Below, piece after piece: positions 37,821 to 47,532 of a stretch of DNA of 64,000 nucleotides. The stretch comes from Christensenellaceae bacterium Phil7. GTDB taxonomy: Bacteria; Bacillota; Clostridia; Christensenellales; CAG-138. The DNA lies in assembly GCA_001940845.1 (NCBI GenBank), contig MSGV01000023.1:210312-274311 (forward strand), written 5' to 3'. The first letter of the stretch is position 1. Each line of letters opens with the position of its first letter. The notes beneath the pieces are model-generated. The model was not told the origin of the DNA. It ran no database searches and saw only the letters and a list, made by a program, of their open reading frames with translations. Made by a program: the position numbers and the translations under genes.

Positions 37821-38564
37821 TTATATTAAGCTAAAGCAAATAGCATCATCATTATTAATGCTCCATGACCCAAAAGCTCCGCATTGGGCGGCGCCGAGCT
37901 CGATATGCAGCATGATGATTCCGCAATCAAGATTTGCAAGCCCCATATTTCCGGATGTTGGATATATCTTAATTGAGCGATTCGAGAATTCAAATTCGAA
38001 TTCCTGCTTATTTCTTGCCGTTGGAGCTGCGGCAGCGCATTTGACGGCCACCTGCTGCCATTCCGGGAGATCCTTAAATGCGGCAGGGCTGCATGCTGCA
38101 AGCTCTGCCGGGCTTTTCTTTCCCCTACTATTTCCTCTGAGCGGCTTATTTGTATATCCAAAGGCAATTATGCCCATCAATCTCTCGTTTCCACGCAAAT
38201 GAAGCTGTTTTTTGATGAAATTCTTATTATAGCTGCCTGCAATCCAGCAGGTTCCTATATTGCAGGCTGTGCATTCCAATGCAAAGGCCTCTCCGATGCA
38301 TCCGGCAGCATGCTCTGCATCATTTAATGCGATGACTGCAGCCGAGTATTTTGTGCCAACGATCGGTGGCATATAAAATGGAGCTTTGAACACCTCCGGC
38401 GATGTCATAAGTTCCAGCCTGACATTTTCATTTTCATGATTGAGTTCGGCAATAAGCTCCTTTAGCGAACGAATCAGCTCATCAGAGAAGTCTTTGCCGT
38501 TATATTCACGGATGGAGGATCGCTTTCCAGCTGCATCATACCATCTATTCATAATATTTTCCAT
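37821..38564 (-). CDS. Nitroreductase-family protein
   Basis: FMN-dependent nitroreductase fold of the type seen in TM1586-like proteins. The start WYDAAGKRSSIREYNGK, the GCIGEAFALECTACNIGTCW segment and the tail with GLANLDCGIIMLHIELGA match a two-half nitroreductase. The start ATG at 38564 has GGAGG upstream. It lies 21 bases after uvrA. A substrate cannot be named. 247 aa. Confidence 0.8.
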   Translation of the reverse strand: MENIMNRWYDAAGKRSSIREYNGKDFSDELIRSLKELIAELNHENENVRLELMTSPEVFKAPFYMPPIVGTKYSAAVIALNDAEHAAGCIGEAFALECTACNIGTCWIAGSYNKNFIKKQLHLRGNERLMGIIAFGYTNKPLRGNSRGKKSPAELAACSPAAFKDLPEWQQVAVKCAAAAPTARNKQEFEFEFSNRSIKIYPTSGNMGLANLDCGIIMLHIELGAAQCGAFGSWSINNDDAICFSLI

Positions 38565-38585
38565 TTAGGTTAGCCTCCGGTGTTC

Positions 38586-41405
38586 TTATAGTAAGTTTTT
38601 CAAGTAATGGCCCGTATAGCTTTTTTCGCAGCGGCTGACCTCCTCTGGAGTACCAACTGCAACAATATTTCCTCCGCCAATACCGCCCTCCGGGCCCAAA
38701 TCAATTATATAGTCCGCAGTCTTGATAACATCAAGATTATGTTCGATAACAAGTACACTGCTCCCATTATTGCAAAGCCTCTGGAGAATATCAAGCAATC
38801 TCTCGACATCAGCAATATGCAGTCCGGTCGTCGGTTCATCGAGTATATACATCGTTCTTCCGGTGTTTTGACGGGCAAGCTCTGTTGCAAGCTTGACCCT
38901 TTGCGCCTCGCCCCCGGAAAGCGTTGTGGATGATTGCCCCAGCTTGATATAGCCTAAGCCAACGTCATAAAGTGTCTGAAGCTTCCTGGCTATCTTAGGC
39001 AGTGCCGAGAAGAAATCCAGAGCCTGCTCAACCGTCATATCAAGCACATCCGCTATTGATTTTCCCTTATATTTGACTTCAAGCGTCTCCCGGTTATAGC
39101 GTTTTCCGCCGCATACCTCACAGGGTACGTATACATCCGGAAGGAAATGCATCTCAATCTTCTTTATTCCGTCACCACGGCAGCTTTCGCATCTTCCGCC
39201 TTTAACATTGAAGCTGAATCTCCCGTTGGAATAGCCGCGAAGCTTGGCATCCGGTGTCATAGCGAAAACTTCTCTAATCAAATCAAAAAGCGCGGTATAT
39301 GTTGCCGGATTGCTGCGAGGCGTTCTGCCTATTGGCGATTGATCGATATCGATGATCTTATCAAGATACTCAACGCCCGCCATGCTTTCGAATATACCCG
39401 GCTTCTTATGCGCACGATTGAGCTTATTGAGAAGAGCATTTTTAATAATACCATTGACCAGGCTGGATTTGCCCGAACCCGAAACCCCGGTTACGCATGT
39501 GAACACGCCCAAAGGTATCGAAACATCAATATTATTTAAGTTATTTTCCCTGCATCCGGTAATGGTCAGCCATCTGTCATCCTTCGGCTTACGGCGTTCC
39601 TTCGGAACCTTTATGCTGCGCTTACCGGATAGAAATTGCCCTGTTATGGATTCGGGGGCATTCATGATATCCTGCACGGTCCCCTGTGCAACAACATAAC
39701 CCCCGTGAATTCCCGGCCCCGGACCAATATCAACGATATGATCCGCTGCCCTGATGGTATCATCATCATGCTCGACGACGATAACCGTATTGCCAAGATC
39801 GCGCAGACCCTTGAGGGTTCCCAAAAGCCTTGCATTATCACGCTGGTGAAGCCCAATACTGGGCTCATCAAGTATATAAAGCACACCAACCAGCCCGGAA
39901 CCGATCTGAGTGGCAAGCCTGATTCGCTGCGCCTCCCCCCCGGAAAGCGTATTTGCAGCGCGCGAAAGCGTAAGATAATCAAGCCCTACATTGACAAGAA
40001 ATCCAAGCCTGGCATTGAGCTCTCTAAATATTCTCGATGCAATGATCTTCTCCGATTCCGTCAGCGTTACAGCACTCAAAAAGGCATCGACCTCCCCGAC
40101 AGGCATATCGCATACATCGGCAATGGATCGATCGTTTATCGTAACCGCAAGCACTTCCGGACGCAAACGCTTGCCTGCACAATCCGGACATGTGATATGG
40201 CTTATATAGTCCTCATAGAGATTGCGCATAGCATCTGAATTTGTTTCATTGTACCGCCTCTCCATGCATGGTATGATACCTTCAAAGGATGATTCAAAAT
40301 AGCCTCCTCCAAAATCGCGCTCATATTCCATACGGATCTTTGTTTTGCCCGTTCCGTATAAAATTACCTGCTTGACATCATCGCTCAATTCATTCCAAGG
40401 CGTTTCAACGGAAAAGCCATAGTGCTCAGCCAATGCATGGAAATACATCATCCCCATGCTTCCATCCTTCGTACTCCAGCCCGATGCTGTTATAGCGCCG
40501 TCAGCCAGCGAAAGCGTTTTATCCGGGATTATCTTGTCCACATCAAGCTTCTCATTATATCCAAGCCCATGGCATGAAGGACATGCCCCGTAAGGATTGT
40601 TAAAAGAAAACATCCTTGGGGAAAGCTCTTCTATACTGATTCCGCAGTCCGGACATGCATAATGCTGAGAAAACAGAAGCTCTTCGCCATCTACCACATC
40701 CGCCTTTGCCAATCCCGAGCCAAGCGAAAATGCCGTTTCAAGGGAATCCGTCAGCCTCATGTCGATCCCTTCTTTAATTACGATTCGATCTATTATAACA
40801 TCAATATCATGCTTATGCTTTTTATCAGGGATCGGCACTTCGTTTATATCGTAGACCTCTCCATCTATCTTTACCCTTACATAGCCATCTTTGCGAATCT
40901 GCTCCAGTATCTTCTGATGCTCACCCTTGCGCCCGCGCACGATGGGAGCAATGATCTGAACCTTGGTGCCATTTCCAAGGCTTTTGACACGATCAACAAC
41001 CTGATCTATGCTTTGCCGCGAAATGATCTTGCCGCACTTTGGGCAATGCGGCACACCTATTCTGGCGAAGAGCAGACGAAGGTAATCATTTATTTCCGTA
41101 ACGGTTCCCACCGTGGATCGCGGGTTGTTGGATGTGCTCTTCTGATCGATCGATACGGCCGGAGACAGACCCTCTATATAATCAACATCCGGTTTATCCA
41201 TCTGTCCCAAAAATTGACGCGCATACGAGGAAAGGGATTCAACGTATCTGCGCTGTCCTTCGGCAAAAATGGTCTCAAATGCAAGTGATGATTTGCCGGA
41301 GCCCGATAGCCCGGTAAATACTATGAATTCATCCCTTGGGAGCATAAGATCGATATCTTTGAGGTTATTCTCCCTGGCACCTTTTATTTTAATATAATTT
41401 TCCAT
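38586..41405 (-). CDS. uvrA: UvrABC excision nuclease subunit A
   Basis: Damage-sensing ATPase of nucleotide excision repair. Two ABC units are present: Walker [11 protein letters not shown] near residue 32 and [10 protein letters not shown] in the second half, with zinc-module Cys pairs and LSGGEAQR signatures in both halves. 939 aa is full length. It follows uvrB by 19 bases, so both are made from one transcript. Confidence 0.97.
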   Translation of the reverse strand: MENYIKIKGARENNLKDIDLMLPRDEFIVFTGLSGSGKSSLAFETIFAEGQRRYVESLSSYARQFLGQMDKPDVDYIEGLSPAVSIDQKSTSNNPRSTVGTVTEINDYLRLLFARIGVPHCPKCGKIISRQSIDQVVDRVKSLGNGTKVQIIAPIVRGRKGEHQKILEQIRKDGYVRVKIDGEVYDINEVPIPDKKHKHDIDVIIDRIVIKEGIDMRLTDSLETAFSLGSGLAKADVVDGEELLFSQHYACPDCGISIEELSPRMFSFNNPYGACPSCHGLGYNEKLDVDKIIPDKTLSLADGAITASGWSTKDGSMGMMYFHALAEHYGFSVETPWNELSDDVKQVILYGTGKTKIRMEYERDFGGGYFESSFEGIIPCMERRYNETNSDAMRNLYEDYISHITCPDCAGKRLRPEVLAVTINDRSIADVCDMPVGEVDAFLSAVTLTESEKIIASRIFRELNARLGFLVNVGLDYLTLSRAANTLSGGEAQRIRLATQIGSGLVGVLYILDEPSIGLHQRDNARLLGTLKGLRDLGNTVIVVEHDDDTIRAADHIVDIGPGPGIHGGYVVAQGTVQDIMNAPESITGQFLSGKRSIKVPKERRKPKDDRWLTITGCRENNLNNIDVSIPLGVFTCVTGVSGSGKSSLVNGIIKNALLNKLNRAHKKPGIFESMAGVEYLDKIIDIDQSPIGRTPRSNPATYTALFDLIREVFAMTPDAKLRGYSNGRFSFNVKGGRCESCRGDGIKKIEMHFLPDVYVPCEVCGGKRYNRETLEVKYKGKSIADVLDMTVEQALDFFSALPKIARKLQTLYDVGLGYIKLGQSSTTLSGGEAQRVKLATELARQNTGRTMYILDEPTTGLHIADVERLLDILQRLCNNGSSVLVIEHNLDVIKTADYIIDLGPEGGIGGGNIVAVGTPEEVSRCEKSYTGHYLKNLL

Positions 41406-41424
41406 AATAATTATTAATTGTACT

Positions 41425-43458
41425 CTATTTTCTGGTTCTTCCTCTGGCCTTGCGGCGGCTTCCCGGAGTTCCGGGCTTAATGCCGTTGCCCGAGGATTTC
41501 AGCTCAGTGCCATCGCCTGTAAGCTTAAAGAGCTCATCGCGGAGCTTCGCAGCCTCTTCAAATTCAAGCGCAGCGGCTGCCTCCCGCATCTGCTGGCGCA
41601 GAATCTCAATTTTTGCATCAATCTCCGCTTCACTCATTCCGGCAGAAGCATCCTTCACAGCCGAAGATATCTCAAGAATACCATGAACGGCCTTCTTGAT
41701 GCTCTTTGGAGTTATTCCATGCTCCTCATTATAGCGGAGCTGTTTCGCCCGCCGCCGCTCTGTTTCCTCAATAGCCCGCTGCATGGAATCCGTTATCGTA
41801 TCAGCGTACATGATGACATAACCATCTGCATTTCTGGCCGCTCTGCCGATGGTCTGGATAAGAGAGGTTGTCGAACGCAAAAAGCCTTCCTTATCCGCAT
41901 CAAGGATCGCTACCAAGCCAACTTCGGGAAGATCCAGCCCCTCCCTCAGAAGATTTATACCTACCAGCACATCAAATTCTCCAAGCCTCAGATCGCGGAT
42001 TATTTCCATGCGCTCAATCGTCTCAATATCCGAATGCATATAGCGAACGCGAATGCCGATGGAATCGAGGTGTTCCGTGAGCATCTCTGCCATGCGCTTG
42101 GTCAAAGTCGTGGCCAAGATTCGATAGCCCTTTCCGGCATTCTTATGTATCTCCGAAATGAGATCGTCAATCTGACCGTTTACTGGTCGGACAAAGATCT
42201 TTGGATCGAGAAGTCCGGTGGGTCTGATTATCTGTTCCGCAATATTCTTGGCTCTTGAAAGCTCATATTCTGCCGGAGTTGCGCTCACACAAATGAGCTG
42301 CTTTATCCTTTCCTCAAACTCTTCAAACCTGAGAGGTCTATTATCGAATGCGCTTGGAATTCTGAAGCCGTAGTCAACAAGCTCGGTCTTTCTGGCACGA
42401 TCCCCATTATACATTGCGCGAATCTGAGGGATAGTAACATGCGATTCATCAATTATCGTCAAAAAATCATCTCTGAAATAGTCTATCAGGGTAAATGGAG
42501 GCTGCCCGGGGCTCCTGCCATCAAAATACCTTGAATAATTCTCTATTCCTTGGCAATAGCCGATTTCGCTCATCATTGCCATATCATAGCGCGTGCGCTG
42601 TTCGAGCCGCTGTGCTTCAACGAGCAGATTTCTGCTCTTCAATTCAACTATCCTCTCGTTCATATCTCGCTCGATCTCAGCAAGTGCCGCTTTCATCGAT
42701 TCCTTATCCGCAGTATAGTGCGTTGCCGGAAAGATAACGGCATGAGCAAGGCTGCTTATAGGCAATCCCGTGAGCACATTCACCTCGCTGATCGCATCCA
42801 CTTCATCCCCAAAGAATTCAATGCGCAAAGCTTTTTCCGCAGAATTCATCGGAAATATTTCCACAACATCGCCACGAACACGAAAATTGCCGCGTTCAAA
42901 AGCATAATCATTGCGCTGATACTGAATATCCACAAGCCTGCGCAAAAGCTCATCCCGCTCGAACCTCATCCCATTTCGAATGGATATGCTCATGCGCATA
43001 TAATCCTCAGGGCTGCCAAGTGCATATATGCAGGATACCGATGCAACGATTATCACATCCCTTCGTTCATTGAGGGAGCATGTTGCACTGTGCCTGAGCC
43101 TGTCAATCTCCTGATTTACATCAGCGGTCTTTTCAATATAGGTGTCGGATGAAGCTATATAGGCTTCCGGCTGGTAGTAATCATAATACGAAACGAAGTA
43201 TTCAACGGCGTTTTCCGGAAAAAACTCACGAAATTCGGAACAAAGCTGCGCTGCCAGCGTTTTATTATGCGCAATGACAAGTGTAGGCTTCTGAACCCGC
43301 TCTATGACCTTAGCCATAGTATAGGTCTTTCCCGAGCCTGTCACTCCAAGAAGAACCTGCAGATCGTCACCGCATTCGACACCGTGTGCAAGAATATCAA
43401 TCGCCTGCGGCTGATCGCCCTGCGGCTCGAACGGTGAAACAACTTTAAATTTCGACAT
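41425..43458 (-). CDS. uvrB: UvrABC excision nuclease subunit B
   Basis: Helicase-like subunit that verifies damage and loads UvrC. P-loop GVTGSGKT is at residues 38-45, the beta-hairpin carries [10 protein letters not shown], helicase motifs run to QTIGRAARN, and a C-terminal UVR motif binds UvrC. The ATG at 43458 gives 677 aa; a TTG three codons upstream is rejected. First gene of the uvrB-uvrA-nitroreductase-rnhA unit. Confidence 0.96.
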   Translation of the reverse strand: MSKFKVVSPFEPQGDQPQAIDILAHGVECGDDLQVLLGVTGSGKTYTMAKVIERVQKPTLVIAHNKTLAAQLCSEFREFFPENAVEYFVSYYDYYQPEAYIASSDTYIEKTADVNQEIDRLRHSATCSLNERRDVIIVASVSCIYALGSPEDYMRMSISIRNGMRFERDELLRRLVDIQYQRNDYAFERGNFRVRGDVVEIFPMNSAEKALRIEFFGDEVDAISEVNVLTGLPISSLAHAVIFPATHYTADKESMKAALAEIERDMNERIVELKSRNLLVEAQRLEQRTRYDMAMMSEIGYCQGIENYSRYFDGRSPGQPPFTLIDYFRDDFLTIIDESHVTIPQIRAMYNGDRARKTELVDYGFRIPSAFDNRPLRFEEFEERIKQLICVSATPAEYELSRAKNIAEQIIRPTGLLDPKIFVRPVNGQIDDLISEIHKNAGKGYRILATTLTKRMAEMLTEHLDSIGIRVRYMHSDIETIERMEIIRDLRLGEFDVLVGINLLREGLDLPEVGLVAILDADKEGFLRSTTSLIQTIGRAARNADGYVIMYADTITDSMQRAIEETERRRAKQLRYNEEHGITPKSIKKAVHGILEISSAVKDASAGMSEAEIDAKIEILRQQMREAAAALEFEEAAKLRDELFKLTGDGTELKSSGNGIKPGTPGSRRKARGRTRK

Positions 43459-43498
43459 ACTAATCAACTCTCATCTTTTGTGCTTAAGGTCACATTCT

Positions 43499-43527
43499 AT
43501 TATACCATTTTTTATCGCGTTTGTGAA
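43499..43527 (-). promoter_or_regulatory. Promoter of uvrBA
   Basis: Minus strand: TTCACA (43522-43527), 17 bases, TATAAT (43499-43504), about 40 bases before uvrB. I see no clear SOS box next to it. Confidence 0.8.
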
Positions 43528-43719
43528 GCCTTTAAGCCGATTTATTTATTATTCATGCAGGAAAAACAGCATGGAAAACATTAACAGCAAATTGATTTGC
43601 ATTCGGCGCAGATATACACACCGGCAGCGCGGACCGCTGCCAAAGGCTCCGATCTTACCTCAATGCCGGTATTTGTATTATCCCCTTGATTATCTGTTAT
43701 TTTATTATCTATATTATTG

Positions 43720-43842
43720 GGTGTCAATTTGACACCACCCCCCCTTCCAAATTGACACCCCCCCGTGTTCAAATTGACACCCCCTCCTTCCAAATTGATA
43801 CCCCCCTATGTTCAATTTGGTACCCCTTCCAATTTGACACCC
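43720..43842. repeat. Iteron-like array of six TTGACACC-type repeats
   Basis: Copies of TTGACACC, or one- or two-base variants (TTGATACC, TTGGTACC), start at 43729, 43752, 43774, 43795, 43817 and 43834, spaced 23, 22, 21, 22 and 17 bases. Between copies lie runs of five to seven C and TTCAA or TTCCAA. The first copy completes a palindrome GGTGTCAA-T-TTGACACC (43720-43736). The surrounding 43528-43719 and 43843-43970 hold nothing else I can support. Short open frames across it on both strands translate into repeated peptides but lack ribosome sites, so I do not call them genes. Confidence 0.75.
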
Positions 43843-43984
43843 ATGATGAGCCTAAAGTCATAATGGATAGATGCTGCAAAGCATAATATTCCAGTTATGG
43901 TACTAATCCACGATTGCATATGGCGATTATATTTGTTATCATCGTGTCAGCTAAAACCCGAGGAATAAAACGGAGGTAAAGATT

Positions 43985-44149
43985 ATGAGAGCATTGTTCG
44001 TGATATATGCAGGCTTGATCCCTATCGTACCGCTTATCGGCGTTGAGATATATAAAAAAAGAGGGGACAAGCTTCGAAAACTGCTATGCTGGGGACTATT
44101 TGGGCTACAGCTTCTTATTTCTGCGATAAGCATTATAGCTTATCTCTAA
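43985..44149 (+). CDS. Small membrane protein of 54 residues, unknown
   Basis: Begins MRALFVIYAGLIPIVPLIG and ends in a second hydrophobic helix (CWGLFGLQLLISAISIIAYL), separated by a basic loop EIYKKRGDKLRK. A textbook GGAGG (43972-43976) stands eight bases before the ATG, which is the main reason for calling it. No family is recognised. It could be a small membrane peptide of the two-helix hairpin type. Confidence 0.55.
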   Translation: MRALFVIYAGLIPIVPLIGVEIYKKRGDKLRKLLCWGLFGLQLLISAISIIAYL

Positions 44150-44164
44150 GTATTTTCTGCATTA

Positions 44165-44209
44165 AAATGAAAATCGGGCATACGAACTGTGAAAGCAGCC
44201 CGTATGCCC
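44165..44209 (-). terminator. Terminator after the ECF S-component gene
   Basis: Minus strand hairpin GGGCATACG/CGTATGCCC (44201-44209 with 44176-44184), nine perfect bp and a 16-base loop, followed by GATTTTCATTTTAAT. Good for the minus strand only. Confidence 0.7.
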
Positions 44210-44276
44210 AAGTAGAAAGAGAGCAAAACCATGCCATTAAAACATATCATATTTGCTCAAGCCAGCCGGATCGATT

Positions 44277-44906
44277 TCAGCGATCGACAGCATGCCTATT
44301 AAAAAAGAATCGGTACAATGCCTGACCTATGGCAGTACACAGTATGACCGATGCAATGGCTTCTATTATCCCGTTGAAGGTAACAACGCCCAGCATCATA
44401 TCGAACAGCACCTTTTCATTTGCTGCACCAAACTGAGCCATACAGGCATCCTTTGCAAAGAGATAGAATGCACCAAGGAAGAGAATGGTATTCGTTATTG
44501 TTCCTATAAAAGCGGAAACACCCATTGCCAGCACTTTCGTCTTATCGAATTTACAGATTAGATCAAATGTTCCCCTTGCCGTCAATCCGATCATCACCCT
44601 GGGGAGGATCAGACACAGCACCATAAGCAGCAGCGTATTTACGCCGCCGGCATTGAGAATGATCGCTGCAAATGCATCCGGCTGAATAAAGCAGTTGATG
44701 ATACTTGTTATGCCGAATACAAAGCCGAAAAGTAAACCGCCTTTATAACCGAGAAAGTATGCAGCGAGAATAACCGGAACCTGTATTATTACAATTCCGG
44801 CAACGGCAGTCGGTATGAAGCCAAGGCCCGGAACAAGCCCCATTAAGAGCATTATTGCAAGGAATATTGCATAAATGGTTAATTTTAGAGTATTTGTCTT
44901 TTTCAC
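44277..44906 (-). CDS. ECF transporter S component, substrate unknown
   Basis: Six-helix membrane protein (209 aa) of the ECF-type vitamin-uptake S-component class, resembling the PanT/FolT/RibU group (VPVILAAYFLGYKGGLLFGFVFG, GAFYLFAKDA). It would work with shared EcfA, EcfA' and EcfT modules encoded elsewhere. The GTG at 44906 is chosen because AAAGGAG is nearby; longer frames lack a site. The leader is about 70 bases and I see no riboswitch in it, so the vitamin cannot be named. Confidence 0.8.
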   Translation of the reverse strand: MKKTNTLKLTIYAIFLAIMLLMGLVPGLGFIPTAVAGIVIIQVPVILAAYFLGYKGGLLFGFVFGITSIINCFIQPDAFAAIILNAGGVNTLLLMVLCLILPRVMIGLTARGTFDLICKFDKTKVLAMGVSAFIGTITNTILFLGAFYLFAKDACMAQFGAANEKVLFDMMLGVVTFNGIIEAIASVILCTAIGQALYRFFFNRHAVDR

Positions 44907-44982
44907 TGACGAAACTCCTTTCGTAATTATGAGCATCTCAGCCCACTTCGGATCGACCATGCTTGATCGATTTCTGTAATGG

Positions 44983-45011
44983 ATTATAAACGGTAAATCA
45001 ATGCTTTGCAA
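44983..45011 (-). promoter_or_regulatory. Promoter of the ECF S-component gene
   Basis: Minus strand TTGCAA (45006-45011), 17 bases, TATAAT (44983-44988). Confidence 0.75.
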
Positions 45012-45104
45012 CATCAAATCAATTATTATCTTCAATTATTTTTTTCTTTTTGCACATATATCATTTATCCTGTTCTTTTTCAGAATATATTGCTGTTGAA
45101 CCAC

Positions 45105-45133
45105 TTTATTTAAGCGACAAATTAAACTATAAT
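45105..45133 (+). promoter_or_regulatory. Likely promoter of the iorAB unit
   Basis: Perfect TATAAT (45128-45133) with a weak TTTATT at 45105-45110, 17 bases apart. The leader to iorA is about 80 bases and holds no structure I can support. This fills the 315-base gap between the two divergent genes. Confidence 0.5.
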
Positions 45134-45221
45134 GATACTGTCATATGAACTCACGGTTATGAGTATTCTGCAATTAATGCAGCAACGCATCATGCCGTAA
45201 CATATCCGAAGGAGGATTATT

Positions 45222-46949
45222 ATGAAAAAGCTTTTGCTTGGGAATGAAGCTATAGCAAGAGGTGCTTACGAAGCCGGAGTTACCGTATCCAGCGCATATC
45301 CCGGAACGCCCAGCACCGAGATAAATGAAAATATTGCCAATTATCCCGAAATCTATTCCGAATGGGCACCAAATGAAAAGGTCGCCGTTGAGGTTGCACT
45401 CGGTGCGGCTGTCAGCGGAGCCCGAAGCATGGCATGCATGAAGCATGTTGGCCTGAATGTGTCCGCAGATCCGTTTTTTACAGCATCCTATACAGGCGTT
45501 AACGCAGGTCTGGTCATCGTAGTTGCCGATGATCCAGGCATGCATTCCTCGCAGGATGAGCAGGATACACGCATGCTTGCAAGGAGCGCACATGCTCCCT
45601 GCCTTGAGCCTTCAAGCAGCCAGGAATGCAAGGATTTCATGAAAATTGCGTATGAAATCAGCGAAGAATATGATACCCCTGTCATCGCCCGAATCACGAC
45701 CCGTATCGCTCATGCAAGAACTCTCGTTGAAATCGGTGAGCGTGAGGAACGTCCCCTACGCGAATACAAGCGCGATATCAAAAAGTTTGTATCCATGCCC
45801 GCCAATATGATTGGCCGCCATGTATATGTTGAAGAGCGCGAAAATAAGCTTCAGGAAGCGGCTTCAGAGCTTTCAATCAACCGCATAGAATGGGCTGATA
45901 AGAAGGTCGGTGTCATCACATCCGGTGCCGCCTACAACTATGTCAAGGAAGCAATGCCCACCGCATCGGTACTGAAACTAGGTCTCGTATATCCCCTTTC
46001 CCGCAAGCTCATAGAAGATTTTGCAAAGGAAGTTGAGACCCTCTACATCATCGAAGATATGGAACCCTTCTTTGAGGATACCATCAAGGCTTGGGGCATC
46101 CCGTGCAGCGGTAAGGATCGTACCGGCGTTCAGGGCGAGCTCTTTGCTCGTAAGATCGCTTCCAGGTTTGAGGGCGCAGAAGAAGCCGGTCCAATGAACA
46201 CCCCCGGCATACCCAATCGTCCTCCGGTTCTCTGCCCCGGATGTCCTCATAGGGGGCTCTATTATGTGCTTGGCAAGCTTAAGCTAACCGTTTGCTCCGA
46301 TATAGGCTGCTATACACTCGGTGCACTCCCTCCGCTCAGCGGTGTTGATACATGCGTATGCATGGGTGCTTCCATAGGTATGGCGCATGGTATGGAGAAG
46401 GCTCGCGGCAAGGAGCAGGCCAAGAAAACCGTTGCTGTTCTCGGCGATTCCACATTCTGCCACAGCGGATTGACCGGACTTCTCAATATGGCATACAATC
46501 GTTCGGTCGGAACGGTCATAATTGCCGATAATTCCATAACCGGCATGACCGGACATCAGAATAACCCCGCTAACGGTCTGGATATCCATGGCGAGCCCAC
46601 TACGCAGCTCGATATCATCAAGCTTTGCGAGGCAATGGGTGTCGCAAGTGTGCGCGTTGTCGACCCGTTCAATGTTAAGGAGCTTGAGCAGGTTCTTCGT
46701 GAGGAGACCGAACGCGATGGGCTCTCCGTCGTGATATCGCAGCGTCCTTGCGCCCTCATCGTAAAGCAGCCTGGAATCCCCTTCATCAGCGATCCTGATA
46801 AGTGCAGAAATTGCGGTATGTGTATGAAGATCGGCTGCCCTGCGATCCGTAAGACCGAAACCGGCGTTGCCATCGATCCGACCCAGTGTGTCGGCTGCGG
46901 CCTCTGCCAGAATCTCTGCCCCTTTGGAGCACTCCACACCGAAGAATAA
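45222..46949 (+). CDS. iorA: Indolepyruvate ferredoxin oxidoreductase alpha subunit
   Basis: ThDP and iron-sulfur subunit that oxidises aryl 2-oxoacids (indolepyruvate, phenylpyruvate) to acyl-CoA with ferredoxin as acceptor. The N-terminal pyrimidine-type domain has SSAYPGTPSTEI. The ThDP domain has VLGDSTFCHSGLTGL. Two ferredoxin-type clusters at the C-terminus have CRNCGMCMKIGC and CVGCGLCQNLC. 575 aa. AAGGAGGA precedes the ATG. The beta subunit follows after 13 bases. Typical of strict anaerobes that ferment amino acids. Confidence 0.95.
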   Translation: MKKLLLGNEAIARGAYEAGVTVSSAYPGTPSTEINENIANYPEIYSEWAPNEKVAVEVALGAAVSGARSMACMKHVGLNVSADPFFTASYTGVNAGLVIVVADDPGMHSSQDEQDTRMLARSAHAPCLEPSSSQECKDFMKIAYEISEEYDTPVIARITTRIAHARTLVEIGEREERPLREYKRDIKKFVSMPANMIGRHVYVEERENKLQEAASELSINRIEWADKKVGVITSGAAYNYVKEAMPTASVLKLGLVYPLSRKLIEDFAKEVETLYIIEDMEPFFEDTIKAWGIPCSGKDRTGVQGELFARKIASRFEGAEEAGPMNTPGIPNRPPVLCPGCPHRGLYYVLGKLKLTVCSDIGCYTLGALPPLSGVDTCVCMGASIGMAHGMEKARGKEQAKKTVAVLGDSTFCHSGLTGLLNMAYNRSVGTVIIADNSITGMTGHQNNPANGLDIHGEPTTQLDIIKLCEAMGVASVRVVDPFNVKELEQVLREETERDGLSVVISQRPCALIVKQPGIPFISDPDKCRNCGMCMKIGCPAIRKTETGVAIDPTQCVGCGLCQNLCPFGALHTEE

Positions 46950-46962
46950 GGAGGAAATCACT

Positions 46963-47532
46963 ATGTATAATATCGTTATTGTTGGTGTCGGCGGTCAGGG
47001 AACCCTGCTTGCCAGTAAGATCCTCGGTCAGCTCGCAATGAACAATGGTTATGAAGTTCGTGTCAGCGAGGTTCACGGCATGAGCCAACGCGGCGGAAGT
47101 GTCGTAACCTATGTTCGTATGAGCAACGATCAGCCCCTCTACTCCTCCATAGTTGAACAGGAGCAGGCAGATATCGTGCTTGCGTTCGAAAATCTTGAGG
47201 CTCTCCGTGCGCTTCCGTACATAAAAAAGGATGGCACCATGGTCATCAACACTCAGGAAATCCTTCCCATGCCCGTCATCACCGGTGCAGTCAAGTACCC
47301 GGAGGATTGTCTTGAAAGAGTTCGCGAAAGCTGTAAGACCATCGAGATCGATGCGGTTGATATAGCTCATGAATGCGGTACCTATCGCGCTGCTAATGTC
47401 GTTCTAATGGGCGTTGTTGCAAAGATGCTTCCCTTCTCGGTCGATGAATGGCATAAGGCTATCGAGCAGTGCGTAAAGCCCAAATTCCTCTCCATCAATA
47501 TCAACGCATTTGACAGGGGCTATGCCTACTAA
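46963..47532 (+). CDS. iorB: Indolepyruvate ferredoxin oxidoreductase beta subunit
   Basis: Gamma-type domain subunit that pairs with IorA to form the enzyme. Opens with YNIVIVGVGGQGTLLASKIL and has SEVHGMSQRGGSV, the characteristic pyruvate:ferredoxin oxidoreductase gamma motif. The ATG at 46963 (189 aa) has AAGGAGGAA upstream; the open frame reaches into iorA but no site supports it. The stop overlaps the start of the next gene, a C-S lyase. Confidence 0.94.
   Translation: MYNIVIVGVGGQGTLLASKILGQLAMNNGYEVRVSEVHGMSQRGGSVVTYVRMSNDQPLYSSIVEQEQADIVLAFENLEALRALPYIKKDGTMVINTQEILPMPVITGAVKYPEDCLERVRESCKTIEIDAVDIAHECGTYRAANVVLMGVVAKMLPFSVDEWHKAIEQCVKPKFLSININAFDRGYAY

Noticed and set aside
43581..43793. 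70-residue minus-strand protein over the repeat
   Set aside because: No ribosome site, and repeat-derived glycine-rich peptide; mentioned only as a possible remnant.
43720..43842. CRISPR array
   Set aside because: The repeat unit is only about eight bases with C-runs between, spacing varies from 17 to 23, and no cas genes are near.
44907..44982. TPP riboswitch before the ECF gene
   Set aside because: GGGCTGAGATG on the minus strand resembles one TPP helix end, but the second conserved half is absent and the leader of about 70 bases is too short.
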